Notes: generated by a model from the sequence alone, not told the origin. Shown: positions 6,662-13,425, counted from the stretch's first letter. The stretch: 13,425 bases of DNA from Sulfurimonas sp. (GCA_027066935.1 JAMOMX010000165.1:1-13425); one strand, 5' to 3'. Made by a program: numbers and translations.

Positions 6662-7619
6662 AATTGAAGCAGTTACCCTAGAAGAAGCTTATGCAAAAGC
6701 TGCTTCTAAACTAGGGTGCTCTGTAACAAGTTTACATATTGAGGTGGTACAAGCTCCTACAAGTGGGTTTTTAGGGCTTTTCAAAAAAACGGCTATAATT
6801 GTAGCTGCTAAAGGGACAAATGAAAAACCACCTATTAAACAAAATAATAATACAGAGATAAATAAAACACAAGAATCTAGTGCAAAACCCTCCCCTGTAA
6901 ATAAAACAATTCAAAAGAAATCTGAAAATTTATCTGAAAGCTCATCTGAGCAACCTTTAAAAAAAGCTTCAAAAAAACCAGAAAAAAAACTAACTCAGAA
7001 AAAGAAACCAGCTCAAAAAGTATTTAACGATACTATTATGCCTCAATCTTTTGTAAGTATGCAAGATGATGGGTTTGAAGATATTGAAGATGATGATATT
7101 GATAATGATATGGATGAAGAATCATATGAAGATTTAATACAAGAAGAGACTAAAGATATTAAAGATATAGTGATAGAAGTGAAAAAAGATGTTAATGGAC
7201 TTTTTGAAAAAATTTGTTTTGATATAGATGAAATTATTGTAAGTGTGTATGATGATTCTACAATACTTATAGAGTTTAATGGTCCTGATGCAGCACTTTT
7301 AATTGGAAAAGAAGGTTATAGATACAAAGCTTTATCATATATGTTATTTAATTGGATTAATTCAAAATATAAGATAGGATTGCGTTTAGAGATTGCAGAA
7401 TTTTTGAAAAATCAAGAAGAATCAGTATCTCGCTACCTTGAAAGTGTTTTTGAAAATGTAAACCGTGATGGGCGAGCTCAAACTAAAATACTTGATGGTG
7501 TATTGGTTCAAATAGCACTCAAAGAGTTGCGTAATACATATCCTGATAAATATGTAGCTATTAGAACAACTCGTGATGGCTTAAAATATATCATAATAAA
7601 TGAATACCATAACAACTAA
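6654..7619 (+). CDS. khpB: RNA-binding protein Jag / KhpB (321 aa)
   Basis: Jag/KhpB proteins bind RNA and are linked to cell-envelope control; the gene nearly always follows yidC. The Jag_N domain spans residues 1-52 (SGFLGLFKK is its hallmark). A low-complexity linker follows, first Lys/Ser/Gln-rich (about 55-130) then strongly acidic (about 140-165). The KH domain has GPDAALLIGKEGYRYKAL, with the LIGKxG loop at 216-221. The C-terminal ~60 residues sit where R3H belongs, but the defining RxxxH is not visible: the segment reads GVLVQIALKELRNTYPDKYV. I start at ATG 6654, not further upstream, because MIKIEAVTLEEAYAKA is the family N-terminus; this gives an 8-base overlap with yidC. The end overlaps mnmE by 20 bases. 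Confidence 0.93.
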   Translation: MIKIEAVTLEEAYAKAASKLGCSVTSLHIEVVQAPTSGFLGLFKKTAIIVAAKGTNEKPPIKQNNNTEINKTQESSAKPSPVNKTIQKKSENLSESSSEQPLKKASKKPEKKLTQKKKPAQKVFNDTIMPQSFVSMQDDGFEDIEDDDIDNDMDEESYEDLIQEETKDIKDIVIEVKKDVNGLFEKICFDIDEIIVSVYDDSTILIEFNGPDAALLIGKEGYRYKALSYMLFNWINSKYKIGLRLEIAEFLKNQEESVSRYLESVFENVNRDGRAQTKILDGVLVQIALKELRNTYPDKYVAIRTTRDGLKYIIINEYHNN

Positions 7620-8958
7620 TAATATAGATACAATTTGTGCCATTGCAACAGCAAATGGCATAGGTTCTATAGCTATAATTCGCCTTAGTGGCAATGATGC
7701 TTTAGAGATAGCTTTAAAACTCACAAAAAAAGAAACATTAACTCCAAGATACGCAACACTCTCAAATATATATGATAAACAAAATGATTTAATTGATGAA
7801 TCTATAGTTATCTATTTCAAAGCACCTTTCTCATTTACGGCTGAAGATGTAGTTGAAATTCAGTGTCATGGTGGTTTTATAGTTGCACAAGCTATATTAA
7901 AGAGTTGTCTATTATATGGAGCAAGACTAGCTGAAGCCGGTGAGTTTTCTAAAAGAGCTTTTTTTAATGGACGAATTGATTTAAGCGAAGCAGAAGCAAT
8001 TGCACAACTAATTGAAGCAAAAAGTGAAGATGCCGCAAAAATTTTAGCTGCACAAATAAAAGGTTCACTTAAAGAGTATATTGAATCAGTACGTGATGAA
8101 ATAATTCATATATTAGCCTATAGCGAAGTTAGTATTGATTATGCAGAAGAAGATTTACCAGAGGATTTAATACAGCAAATAAAAGATAAACTTCAAACTT
8201 TGAGTAAATCGTTAGAAAAAACCTTAAATGTTAGTAAAAGTCGAGAAGGATTAATGCAAGGTTTTCGAGTAGCGATAGTTGGAAAACCAAATGTTGGTAA
8301 AAGTTCACTTCTAAACTCACTTCTTAGTTATGAGCGAGCAATTGTAAGTGATATAGCTGGAACAACCCGCGACACAATAGAGGAATCTGTTAAAATAGGA
8401 ACTCACTTAATCCGTATGATAGATACAGCAGGAATACGCGAAGCAAATGATGAAATAGAGCGTATAGGTATTGAACGCTCTCTTGAAGCTATAGAACAAA
8501 GTGATATAGTTGTAGCACTATTTGATAACTCACGCGAGGTAGATGAAGAAGATGAACAAATTATTTCACTTATAAAGAGACACTCTAAAGATAAAAAAGT
8601 TATATATGTTAAAAATAAGATAGATTTAAAATCTAAGTTTTTACACGATAAAATAAAATTTGATTTAGAATTAAACTCAAAAAGTGAAGTAAATGAACTT
8701 ATTGAAGTTTTAAAAATTTATATGGATACTACAAACTCTTCGGATGAGATAATGCTAATTTCACATAGACAAATTTCAGCTGTTGAGAACACCATAAAAA
8801 ATATAGAAGAAGCGTATGAACCTTTAGATGATCAAGAGTTAGAGATATTTTCATTTCATCTAAATGTTGCTGTAAAAGAGATGGCAAGTATAACACGCCC
8901 TTACGAAAATGATGAGATGCTTGATAAAATGTTTGGAAGTTTTTGTCTTGGCAAATAA
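7600..8958 (+). CDS. mnmE: tRNA modification GTPase MnmE (TrmE) (452 aa)
   Basis: With MnmG, MnmE makes the (carboxymethyl)aminomethyl group on the wobble uridine of certain tRNAs in the cytoplasm. The N-terminal formyl-tetrahydrofolate-binding domain (about 1-120) starts with DTICAIATANGIGSIAIIRL. The helical domain is split around the G domain. That domain shows G1 GKPNVGKS (228-235), G2 GTTRDT (254-259), G3 DTAGIR (275-280) and G4 NKID (339-342). The C-terminus is FCLGK with the conserved Cys449 (consensus C-[IL]-G-K). Length is normal. The ATG at 7600 lies within the last codons of jag, overlapping by 20 bases, and has no clear ribosome site, which suggests coupled translation. The last 11 bases overlap ruvX. 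Confidence 0.97.
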   Translation: MNTITTNNIDTICAIATANGIGSIAIIRLSGNDALEIALKLTKKETLTPRYATLSNIYDKQNDLIDESIVIYFKAPFSFTAEDVVEIQCHGGFIVAQAILKSCLLYGARLAEAGEFSKRAFFNGRIDLSEAEAIAQLIEAKSEDAAKILAAQIKGSLKEYIESVRDEIIHILAYSEVSIDYAEEDLPEDLIQQIKDKLQTLSKSLEKTLNVSKSREGLMQGFRVAIVGKPNVGKSSLLNSLLSYERAIVSDIAGTTRDTIEESVKIGTHLIRMIDTAGIREANDEIERIGIERSLEAIEQSDIVVALFDNSREVDEEDEQIISLIKRHSKDKKVIYVKNKIDLKSKFLHDKIKFDLELNSKSEVNELIEVLKIYMDTTNSSDEIMLISHRQISAVENTIKNIEEAYEPLDDQELEIFSFHLNVAVKEMASITRPYENDEMLDKMFGSFCLGK

Positions 8959-9346
8959 ATATATAGCAATAGACTTAGGGTTAAAAAGAATAGGGCTAGC
9001 TTATTCTGCGCATAAGGATATAGTAACTCCGCTTCCAGCAATTATAAGAAAAAATAGAAATCAAGCATCTGATGAAGTAAAAAAAGCTATTAAAGATTGG
9101 GAAATTAATACTGTAGTTATTGGTATTCCACTTGGTGGGAGTAGTGAAGATGAGATGCGTCGTCGAATAACACACTTTATGAATTTAGTCGATTTTGATG
9201 GTGAAGTTATTTATCAAGATGAAGCAGGAAGTTCACTTGAAGCTGAAAATTTAATCAAAGGTGAGATGAAAAATATCCGTGATGGGAGAGTTGACTCTAT
9301 CTCAGCTATGATAATTTTACAAAGATACTTAAGAGTAAAAGTTTAA
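8948..9346 (+). CDS. ruvX: YqgF/RuvX family RNase H-fold protein (Holliday junction resolvase-like, 132 aa)
   Basis: RuvX/YqgF proteins have an RNase H fold and act in nucleic acid processing. They were first described as putative Holliday junction resolvases and are linked to pre-16S rRNA processing in E. coli. The acidic residues expected of the active site are visible: Asp9 in AIDLGLKRIGLA, Glu92 in YQDEAGSS, and Asp116 in DSISAMIILQRYL. IGIPLGG is the central strand motif. I choose the TTG start at 8948 because GGAAG lies eight bases upstream (8935-8939) and MANKYIAIDLG is the normal N-terminus; an upstream ATG at 8909 would add 13 residues encoded inside mnmE. It overlaps mnmE by 11 bases and appears to be the last gene of the operon. 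Confidence 0.88.
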   Translation: MANKYIAIDLGLKRIGLAYSAHKDIVTPLPAIIRKNRNQASDEVKKAIKDWEINTVVIGIPLGGSSEDEMRRRITHFMNLVDFDGEVIYQDEAGSSLEAENLIKGEMKNIRDGRVDSISAMIILQRYLRVKV

Positions 9347-9390
9347 TTTTTGTTAAGAAAATAATTCAAAACCTAAATTATCTTATTACT

Positions 9391-9630
9391 TTATTCATAC
9401 CCTTTTTGAAGTAGTCTAAATCTTGATGTTGTGTTTGTCTCTACTACCTGCTCTTTTTTAGCTCTGTGTGTATTAGGTATAATTTCAATACTTGTAAAAA
9501 TTTTTTTCTCAACAGGTTCAATCTCATGAAAAAGAGTAGATGCAATAAAAAATAGTACCATTATAACTACAATGCTTACATAAAATAATATATAATTTTT
9601 TATATGACCTGATTCAAAAGGGTTTTCCAT
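9391..9630 (-). CDS. Unrecognised small single-helix membrane protein (79 aa)
   Basis: The product has a short N-terminus (MENPFESGHIKNY), one hydrophobic helix at about residues 13-33, and a polar, mostly basic tail of ~45 residues ending RFRLLQKGYE. There are no cysteines and no motif I recognise. The start is supported by AAGAG six bases before the ATG and by a TATAAT box at a plausible distance. It converges on ruvX with a 44-base gap and is divergent from tpx with a 99-base shared upstream region. The ribosome site and promoter make it likely to be real despite its size. Function unknown. Confidence 0.65.
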   Translation of the reverse strand: MENPFESGHIKNYILFYVSIVVIMVLFFIASTLFHEIEPVEKKIFTSIEIIPNTHRAKKEQVVETNTTSRFRLLQKGYE

Positions 9631-9658
9631 TTATACTCTTTATATTTTTTTGAATGAA

Positions 9659-9664
9659 ATTATA
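9659..9664 (-). promoter_or_regulatory. Probable -10 box of the 79-residue membrane protein gene
   Basis: TATAAT on the minus strand predicts a start near 9652 and a leader of about 22 bases. It lies inside a perfect 10-base palindrome (ATTATATAAT, 9659-9668), which could be an operator or simply AT-rich chance. Confidence 0.4.
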
Positions 9665-9695
9665 TAATAAATAAGATAACTTACATTATTTTTAT

Positions 9696-9701
9696 GATAA
9701 T
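9696..9701 (+). promoter_or_regulatory. Probable -10 box of tpx
   Basis: GATAAT, in the run TATGATAATAT, would give a start near 9708 and a leader of about 22 bases before the tpx ATG. The register is uncertain because TATGAT three bases earlier is also possible. Confidence 0.35.
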
Positions 9702-9729
9702 ATATTTGAAAATTATTTAAGGACGCTTT

Positions 9730-10239
9730 ATGCAAACAATAACTTTTAAAGGCACTACTGTAAACTTAGCAGGTGATGAACTTAACATTGGTGATGTAGC
9801 ACCTTGTGTTATAGCAACTGGAACTGATTTAAATGATGTAGAGATTGGTGGAGCAAAAGATAATATTCAACTAATTATTACTGTTCCATCTTTAGATACT
9901 GACACATGCGCACAAGAAACAAGAAGATTTAATCAAGAAGTAAACGATTTAGATATTTGTGAGACAACTGTTGTATCTATGGACTTACCTTTTGCATCTC
10001 AACGTTTTTGTACAACTGAGGGTATCTCAAATCTAACTGTAACTTCTGATTATATAAATAAAGATGTTTCTCGTGCTTTTGGTGTTTTAATGGATGATAA
10101 CAAGCTTAAGGGATTAAGCGCTAGAGCTGTTTTTGTGATTGATAGAAGTGGAGAAGTGGTTTATAAAGAGATAGTCGCTGAAGTAACTGATGAACCAAAC
10201 TACCAAGCTGCTTTAGATGCAATTAAAGAAGCTAGATAG
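9730..10239 (+). CDS. tpx: Thiol peroxidase Tpx, atypical 2-Cys peroxiredoxin (169 aa)
   Basis: Tpx reduces hydrogen peroxide and, better, alkyl hydroperoxides, and is recycled by thioredoxin. The peroxidatic Cys60 sits in PSLDTDTCAQETRRFN, with Thr57 three residues before it, and the resolving Cys94 in DLPFASQRFCTTEG. This spacing is that of the Tpx subfamily, not of AhpC or BCP. The conserved Arg is in ARAVFVID (about 131-138). The length is normal, with no signal peptide visible, so it is probably cytoplasmic. The ribosome site AAGGA (9719-9723) is six bases from the ATG. Its electron donors, trxA and trxB, lie close by on the opposite strand. The stop is only 11 bases from the dapB stop, so the transcripts probably overlap. 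Confidence 0.96.
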   Translation: MQTITFKGTTVNLAGDELNIGDVAPCVIATGTDLNDVEIGGAKDNIQLIITVPSLDTDTCAQETRRFNQEVNDLDICETTVVSMDLPFASQRFCTTEGISNLTVTSDYINKDVSRAFGVLMDDNKLKGLSARAVFVIDRSGEVVYKEIVAEVTDEPNYQAALDAIKEAR

Positions 10240-10250
10240 GTTTTATCATT

Positions 10251-11018
10251 TTAAAGTTCTAAACAATCACTAATTGAATAAAGACCAGCTTTTTTATCTG
10301 CAAGCCATGAAGCTGCACGGATTGCACCTTTAGAGAAGGTGTTCCTGCTTGTTGCGGTATGGTTAAGCTCTATAAACTCTCCATCATTATAAAAACCAAC
10401 AGTATGGCGACCAACTATATCTCCACCGCGTAATGCCATTACAGAGATTTCATCTTTTGTTCTCTCTCCAATTTTTCCATCACGACCACTAATTCTTACT
10501 TTGTCCAAATCTAATCCTCTAGCTCTCGCACAGGATTCTCCAAGAGTAAGAGCAGTCCCACTTGGGGCATCTACTTTGTGTTTATGGTGCATCTCAACTA
10601 TCTCAATGTCAAAACCATCTAATGCAGCTGAGGCTTGGTGAACTAAGTTATTTAAAAGAGCTACACCCAAAGACATGTTTGTGGCATAAAGTACAGGTGT
10701 TTTTTCACTAGCTTGTTTAAGCAAATTAAGTTGATGAACATTAAGACCAGTAGTACCAATAACTAATGGTTTAGGAGTGATTATAACCGCTTCTAAAAGT
10801 GCTTCACAAGCATCAGGAAGAGAAAAGTCTATAACTATATCACATCCATTAAGAAAGGTTTTTATATCTGTTGTAACTAATACAGATGGATCGATTGAGA
10901 AGTTAAGTTTGTTTCTAACAAATACTGAACTTAAACTTATCTCTTTTGTATCTAAAAGATCTTCAATTATAAGTTTACCAACTCTACCATTTGCTCCAAA
11001 TACACCAACTCTAGTCAT
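10251..11018 (-). CDS. dapB: 4-hydroxy-tetrahydrodipicolinate reductase (255 aa)
   Basis: DapB makes tetrahydrodipicolinate using NAD(P)H, a step of the diaminopimelate/lysine pathway that also feeds peptidoglycan. The nucleotide site is VGVFGANGRVGK (GxxGxxG, 8-14), followed by IDFSLPD and GTTGL. The catalytic region EMHHKHKVDAPSGTAL carries His144, His145 and Lys148, matching His159, His160 and Lys163 of the E. coli enzyme as I recall it. Length is normal for the shorter form of the family. The ATG at 11018 has AAGGA six to seven bases upstream; this site shares bases with the trxB stop codon, so dapB is likely coupled to trxB (9-base gap). No recognisable terminator follows before the convergent tpx. 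Confidence 0.97.
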   Translation of the reverse strand: MTRVGVFGANGRVGKLIIEDLLDTKEISLSSVFVRNKLNFSIDPSVLVTTDIKTFLNGCDIVIDFSLPDACEALLEAVIITPKPLVIGTTGLNVHQLNLLKQASEKTPVLYATNMSLGVALLNNLVHQASAALDGFDIEIVEMHHKHKVDAPSGTALTLGESCARARGLDLDKVRISGRDGKIGERTKDEISVMALRGGDIVGRHTVGFYNDGEFIELNHTATSRNTFSKGAIRAASWLADKKAGLYSISDCLEL

Positions 11019-11027
11019 TTTATTTCC

Positions 11028-11972
11028 TTAATTAAGTAATTTATCTACATAAGATATCACTTGAAGTGCAGCAACAGCTCCATCTCCAGCAGCACTTACA
11101 ACTTGTTTTGGGGCAGCTATACGCATATCTCCAGTTGCATATAATCCAGCAACTGAAGTTTTCATGCTTATATCTACTACCACTTGTCCAGCTTCATTCA
11201 TATCACAAAGAAAAGAACCATCCTCTTGAAGGAGTGCTTGGTTATTTACATCATTACCAACAAAAGTAAAAACACCAGGCACTTTAAGATCACGAAGTTC
11301 TCCATCATTATTTTTAACTTTTATACCAGTAACACCCATCTTATCACCATAAACTTCATCAGGTATGCTATTTAAAACAAGCTCAATATTTTGAGTATTT
11401 TTAATTCTCTCAACTGTATTTGGAGCTGAACGGAATGTATCACGCCTATGGACTAAATAAACTTTTGAACAAATTTTAGCTAGATGCAGAGCTTCTTCTA
11501 AAGCAGTATCTCCACCACCAATTACTGCAACTTCTTTTCCTTTATAGAAAAATCCATCACAAGTTGCACAAGTGCTTACACCACGACCAAAAAAATCATC
11601 TTCACCGGTAAAACCAGCACGACGAGGAGATGAACCAGTGCCAATAATAACACTGTGAGCATCAGTGGTAGAGCCATCTTCTTTGTGAATTGTAAACAAA
11701 TCACCAGTTTTACTAACACGAACAATATTTACCATTTCATGAATAAGACCAAACTTTTGACATTGTGCAGGCCATGGAGTCATAAGATCCATCCCTGTAA
11801 TTTCACCAGTAACACCAGGATAATTTTCTATCTCTGATGAGTTCATTATCTGTCCACCAGGCATACCTTTTTCAAACATAGTTACATTTTCTAAGCCACC
11901 ACGAGTTGTATAGAGTCCAGCTGTTAATCCAGCAGGTCCTCCACCAATAATTGCACATTCTAAAATTGCCAT
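11028..11972 (-). CDS. trxB: Thioredoxin reductase (NADPH, flavoprotein, 314 aa)
   Basis: TrxB passes electrons from NADPH through FAD to thioredoxin. The FAD site is GGGPAGLTAG near residue 10. The redox pair Cys135/Cys138 is in CATCDGFF, the NADPH site is GGGDTALEEA with the phosphate-binding HRRDTFR, and the C-terminal FAD motif is GDMRIAAPKQVVSAAGDGA. All key residues and the length are normal for the low-molecular-weight bacterial enzyme. The ATG at 11972 has AAGGA upstream with a short AT spacer. It lies 42 bases after the thioredoxin-like gene and 9 bases before dapB on the same strand, so it probably belongs to one trxA-to-dapB transcript. An internal promoter in the 42-base gap is possible but not evident. 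Confidence 0.97.
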   Translation of the reverse strand: MAILECAIIGGGPAGLTAGLYTTRGGLENVTMFEKGMPGGQIMNSSEIENYPGVTGEITGMDLMTPWPAQCQKFGLIHEMVNIVRVSKTGDLFTIHKEDGSTTDAHSVIIGTGSSPRRAGFTGEDDFFGRGVSTCATCDGFFYKGKEVAVIGGGDTALEEALHLAKICSKVYLVHRRDTFRSAPNTVERIKNTQNIELVLNSIPDEVYGDKMGVTGIKVKNNDGELRDLKVPGVFTFVGNDVNNQALLQEDGSFLCDMNEAGQVVVDISMKTSVAGLYATGDMRIAAPKQVVSAAGDGAVAALQVISYVDKLLN

Positions 11973-12014
11973 ATTATATCCTTATAGTTGTTTTATCTCT
12001 CTTGAGAACTAGTA

Positions 12015-12506
12015 TCATAATAATTTAACATTTTTAGACAACTCATCTAAATTGTCTAATTTTCGAATCATACTATCTTGTTTATAAAGAGTCTCTTTAT
12101 ATTTTTTTATAAAAAATATAGATGGGGATTCATATATATTAAATCTTTGAATAAAGGAGAGTGAGTTTTTTGTTCCACTTCTTAAAAAAGTTGTTGTTTT
12201 TGAATTTTCAATTACAGTATTGTAATAATCAATTGCAATAATTGGAATATTTAAATCAATTTTTGATAAAAGTTCTTGGGTGTTTTTATCACGAGAACTA
12301 TAAAAAATAACTATATACTTATCTTCTTTAGGTATAAAAACATCACTTTTTTCATAAAAAGTCCATTTTTTAAAGTCAATAAATTGATACTCTGAAAATT
12401 TGTAGTTAAAGTAAGCAAATGCTATAGCGATTAACGCTGTACCAAAGAAAGAAGCGAGAAGAGTGGAAAGGGATAAGAGGCTTTTGCCCCTTTTTCTCTT
12501 TTGCAC
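12015..12506 (-). CDS. Membrane-anchored thioredoxin-like protein lacking CxxC (163 aa)
   Basis: The product has a basic N-terminus (QKRKRGK), one hydrophobic helix (about 12-33) and a soluble domain of ~125 residues. I do not know a named family, but the soluble part lines up with thioredoxin. YIVIFYSSRDKNTQ (64-77) matches the strand and active-site turn of TrxA, with DKNT (73-76) in place of CGPC. FNIYESPSIFFIKKYKE (about 122-138) matches FGIRSIPTIMFFKDGE, with Pro128 at the cis-proline position. There is no cysteine anywhere, so it cannot act as a disulphide reductase. GTG at 12506 is preferred over TTG at 12509 because the upstream AGAG has better spacing to it. It sits 19 bases after trxA and 42 before trxB. 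It is much poorer in G+C than trxA (10 versus 29 of 60 in sampled blocks). The thioredoxin fold is inferred by eye. Confidence 0.7.
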   Translation of the reverse strand: MQKRKRGKSLLSLSTLLASFFGTALIAIAFAYFNYKFSEYQFIDFKKWTFYEKSDVFIPKEDKYIVIFYSSRDKNTQELLSKIDLNIPIIAIDYYNTVIENSKTTTFLRSGTKNSLSFIQRFNIYESPSIFFIKKYKETLYKQDSMIRKLDNLDELSKNVKLL

Positions 12507-12525
12507 CAAATCTCTTTTATTAAAA

Positions 12526-12846
12526 TTACGCTAAAAGAGCGTCAATTTTTTCAGTTAAAGCAGCTTTAGATTGAGCACCAACAACTTGATCAACCATCTC
12601 ACCATCTTTAAAAAACATAATAGTTGGAATTGAACGAATACCAAATTTAACAGCGATATCTTGCTCTTCATCAGTGTTTACTTTACAAATCTTAGCTTTA
12701 CCGTCAAAGTCCTCAGCTAGTTCTTCGATTATTGGAGCAATCATACGACACGGTCCGCACCAAGGAGCCCAAAAGTCTACTAAAGATATACCTTCTGAAA
12801 GTGTTGCTTCAAAATCAGAACCAGTTAATTCTATATATTTTCCCAT
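12526..12846 (-). CDS. trxA: Thioredoxin (106 aa)
   Basis: TrxA is the cytoplasmic disulphide reductase that serves Tpx, ribonucleotide reductase and others, and is reduced by TrxB. The active site WCGPC has Cys30 and Cys33 in VDFWAPWCGPCRMIAPI. Other conserved parts are KVNTDEEQDIAVKFGIRSIPT with cis-Pro74, and FFKDGEMVDQVVGA. Length and all key residues are canonical. The ribosome site AAGGA lies about seven bases before the ATG at 12846. It is first in the proposed trxA, thioredoxin-like gene, trxB, dapB run. Confidence 0.97.
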   Translation of the reverse strand: MGKYIELTGSDFEATLSEGISLVDFWAPWCGPCRMIAPIIEELAEDFDGKAKICKVNTDEEQDIAVKFGIRSIPTIMFFKDGEMVDQVVGAQSKAALTEKIDALLA

Positions 12847-12876
12847 TATATTTCCTTATGATATTTAATTAAAGGA

Positions 12877-12882
12877 ATTATA
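12877..12882 (-). promoter_or_regulatory. Probable -10 box of trxA and its operon
   Basis: TATAAT on the minus strand predicts a start near 12870 and a leader of about 24 bases to the trxA ATG. This geometry matches the pepN and tpx-region boxes. No -35 is visible. Confidence 0.45.
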
Positions 12883-12940
12883 CACATAAAAGATAAACAG
12901 CATTTAATAATAATACCAATCCCCATTAAAAGGTAGGTAT

Positions 12941-13425
12941 TTAAATGTCTACAAGAAACTTTTTTCTTTTTCTAAAAATAACACATTGTGTATAACCGAC
13001 ACTTTTTGCCATATTTAGTATTTTTTCATAATTTTGCAAAACTTGTTCAGGAGCATGAGCATCTGAGCCAAATGTTATTTTTATCCCTAGTTTGTATGCC
13101 TCTTTTAAAATATCTAAAGAGGGATATGCTTCACCTATTGGTTTTCTAAATCCTGCGCTGTTTAACTCTATTACCATGTCGGCTTTTTTAATAGCTTTTA
13201 ATGTTTTTATAGCTAGTGAAGATATATTTTTTTTTGGCATATATTTGAAGATTTTTATTAAATCAATATGCCCAACTATATCAAAAAGTTTTGTTGATAC
13301 CATCTCTTCAACTGTATCAAAATACTCTTGCCAAATTTCATCTATATCTTTATCAGCATATTTTCCAATAAACTCTGGGTTGTCAAATCCCCATTTATCT
13401 ATGAAATGAACTGAGCCAATCAGAT
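12941..13425 (-). CDS. PHP-family histidinol-phosphatase (HisJ/HisK type), C-terminal 160 residues
   Basis: The enzyme removes phosphate from L-histidinol phosphate in histidine synthesis. The frame is open to the right edge (first full codon at 13423-13421), so the N-terminus with the first HxH metal motif is outside the window; the in-frame ATG at 13303 is internal. Visible PHP motifs are GSVHFIDKWGFD (a metal-binding His), FDIVGHIDLIK, ELNSAGFRKPIGEAYPS, and ITFGSDAHAPEQV with the final Asp and His ligands. This pattern is that of the PHP histidinol phosphatases, not the HAD-type HisB. The family is usually about 260-280 residues, so roughly 100 are missing. It ends 94 bases before trxA and has no evident terminator. 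Confidence 0.88.
   Translation of the reverse strand, partial: LIGSVHFIDKWGFDNPEFIGKYADKDIDEIWQEYFDTVEEMVSTKLFDIVGHIDLIKIFKYMPKKNISSLAIKTLKAIKKADMVIELNSAGFRKPIGEAYPSLDILKEAYKLGIKITFGSDAHAPEQVLQNYEKILNMAKSVGYTQCVIFRKRKKFLVDI

Noticed and set aside
8909..8947. ATG at 8909 as the ruvX start
   Set aside because: The added residues are an out-of-frame shadow of the mnmE end, and the TTG at 8948 has a GGAAG ribosome site and matches the family N-terminus.
9347..9390. ATAATT/AATTAT hairpin between convergent ruvX and the 79-residue gene
   Set aside because: It is a 6-bp stem of A-T pairs only in AT-rich DNA with no T-tract, so it is not distinguishable from chance.
12912..12941. AATACC/GGTATT pair downstream of the histidinol phosphatase as a terminator
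   Set aside because: The stem is short, the loop is about 18 bases, and no T-run follows on the minus strand.

Overview
The window reads as a chromosomal segment of an AT-rich bacterium of the Campylobacterota (epsilonproteobacteria), most likely a Sulfurimonas-like genus. This is inferred from the compact rpmH-rnpA-yidD-yidC-jag-mnmE order with overlapping genes, a YidD C-terminus resembling the Helicobacter type, a PHP-family histidinol phosphatase, and short promoters with a -10 box but no clear -35. No database search was possible, so the genus is a judgement.

Layout. (1) Bases 1-1165, minus strand: an unrecognised membrane-anchored 356-residue protein whose stop overlaps the start of a second, truncated gene that runs off the left edge. 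Base composition here is clearly poorer in G+C than in the housekeeping genes, so this looks like accessory DNA. (2) Bases 1166-1549: no gene, but a 115-base inverted-repeat element bounded by TA (MITE-like) and three REP-like hairpins whose stems differ by compensatory changes. (3) 1550-4105, minus: pepN, an M1 aminopeptidase N. (4) 4290-9346, plus: a tightly packed seven-gene operon, rpmH, rnpA, yidD, yidC, jag/khpB, mnmE, ruvX. It links ribosome and RNase P parts, membrane-protein insertion, an RNA-binding protein, tRNA modification and a YqgF-family nuclease. Four of its seven genes start with GTG or TTG. (5) 9391-9630, minus: a small one-helix membrane protein of unknown role, divergent from tpx. 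(6) 9730-12846: a thiol-redox block. Thiol peroxidase Tpx (plus) converges on a minus-strand run trxA, a membrane-anchored thioredoxin-like protein without active-site cysteines, trxB, then dapB. (7) 12941-13425, minus: the C-terminal part of a PHP-type histidinol phosphatase cut by the right edge.

How the genes work together. TrxB passes NADPH electrons to TrxA, and Tpx normally draws on TrxA to reduce peroxides, so block 6 holds a complete peroxide-reducing chain. DapB, a lysine and peptidoglycan precursor enzyme, is probably co-transcribed. The odd member is the cysteine-less thioredoxin-like protein between trxA and trxB. YidC inserts membrane proteins and YidD assists it. RnpA and MnmE serve tRNA maturation and wobble-uridine modification. 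Most of the window is conserved housekeeping. The parts most worth a second look are the left-edge gene pair, the palindromic repeats beside it, and the redox-dead thioredoxin-like protein.
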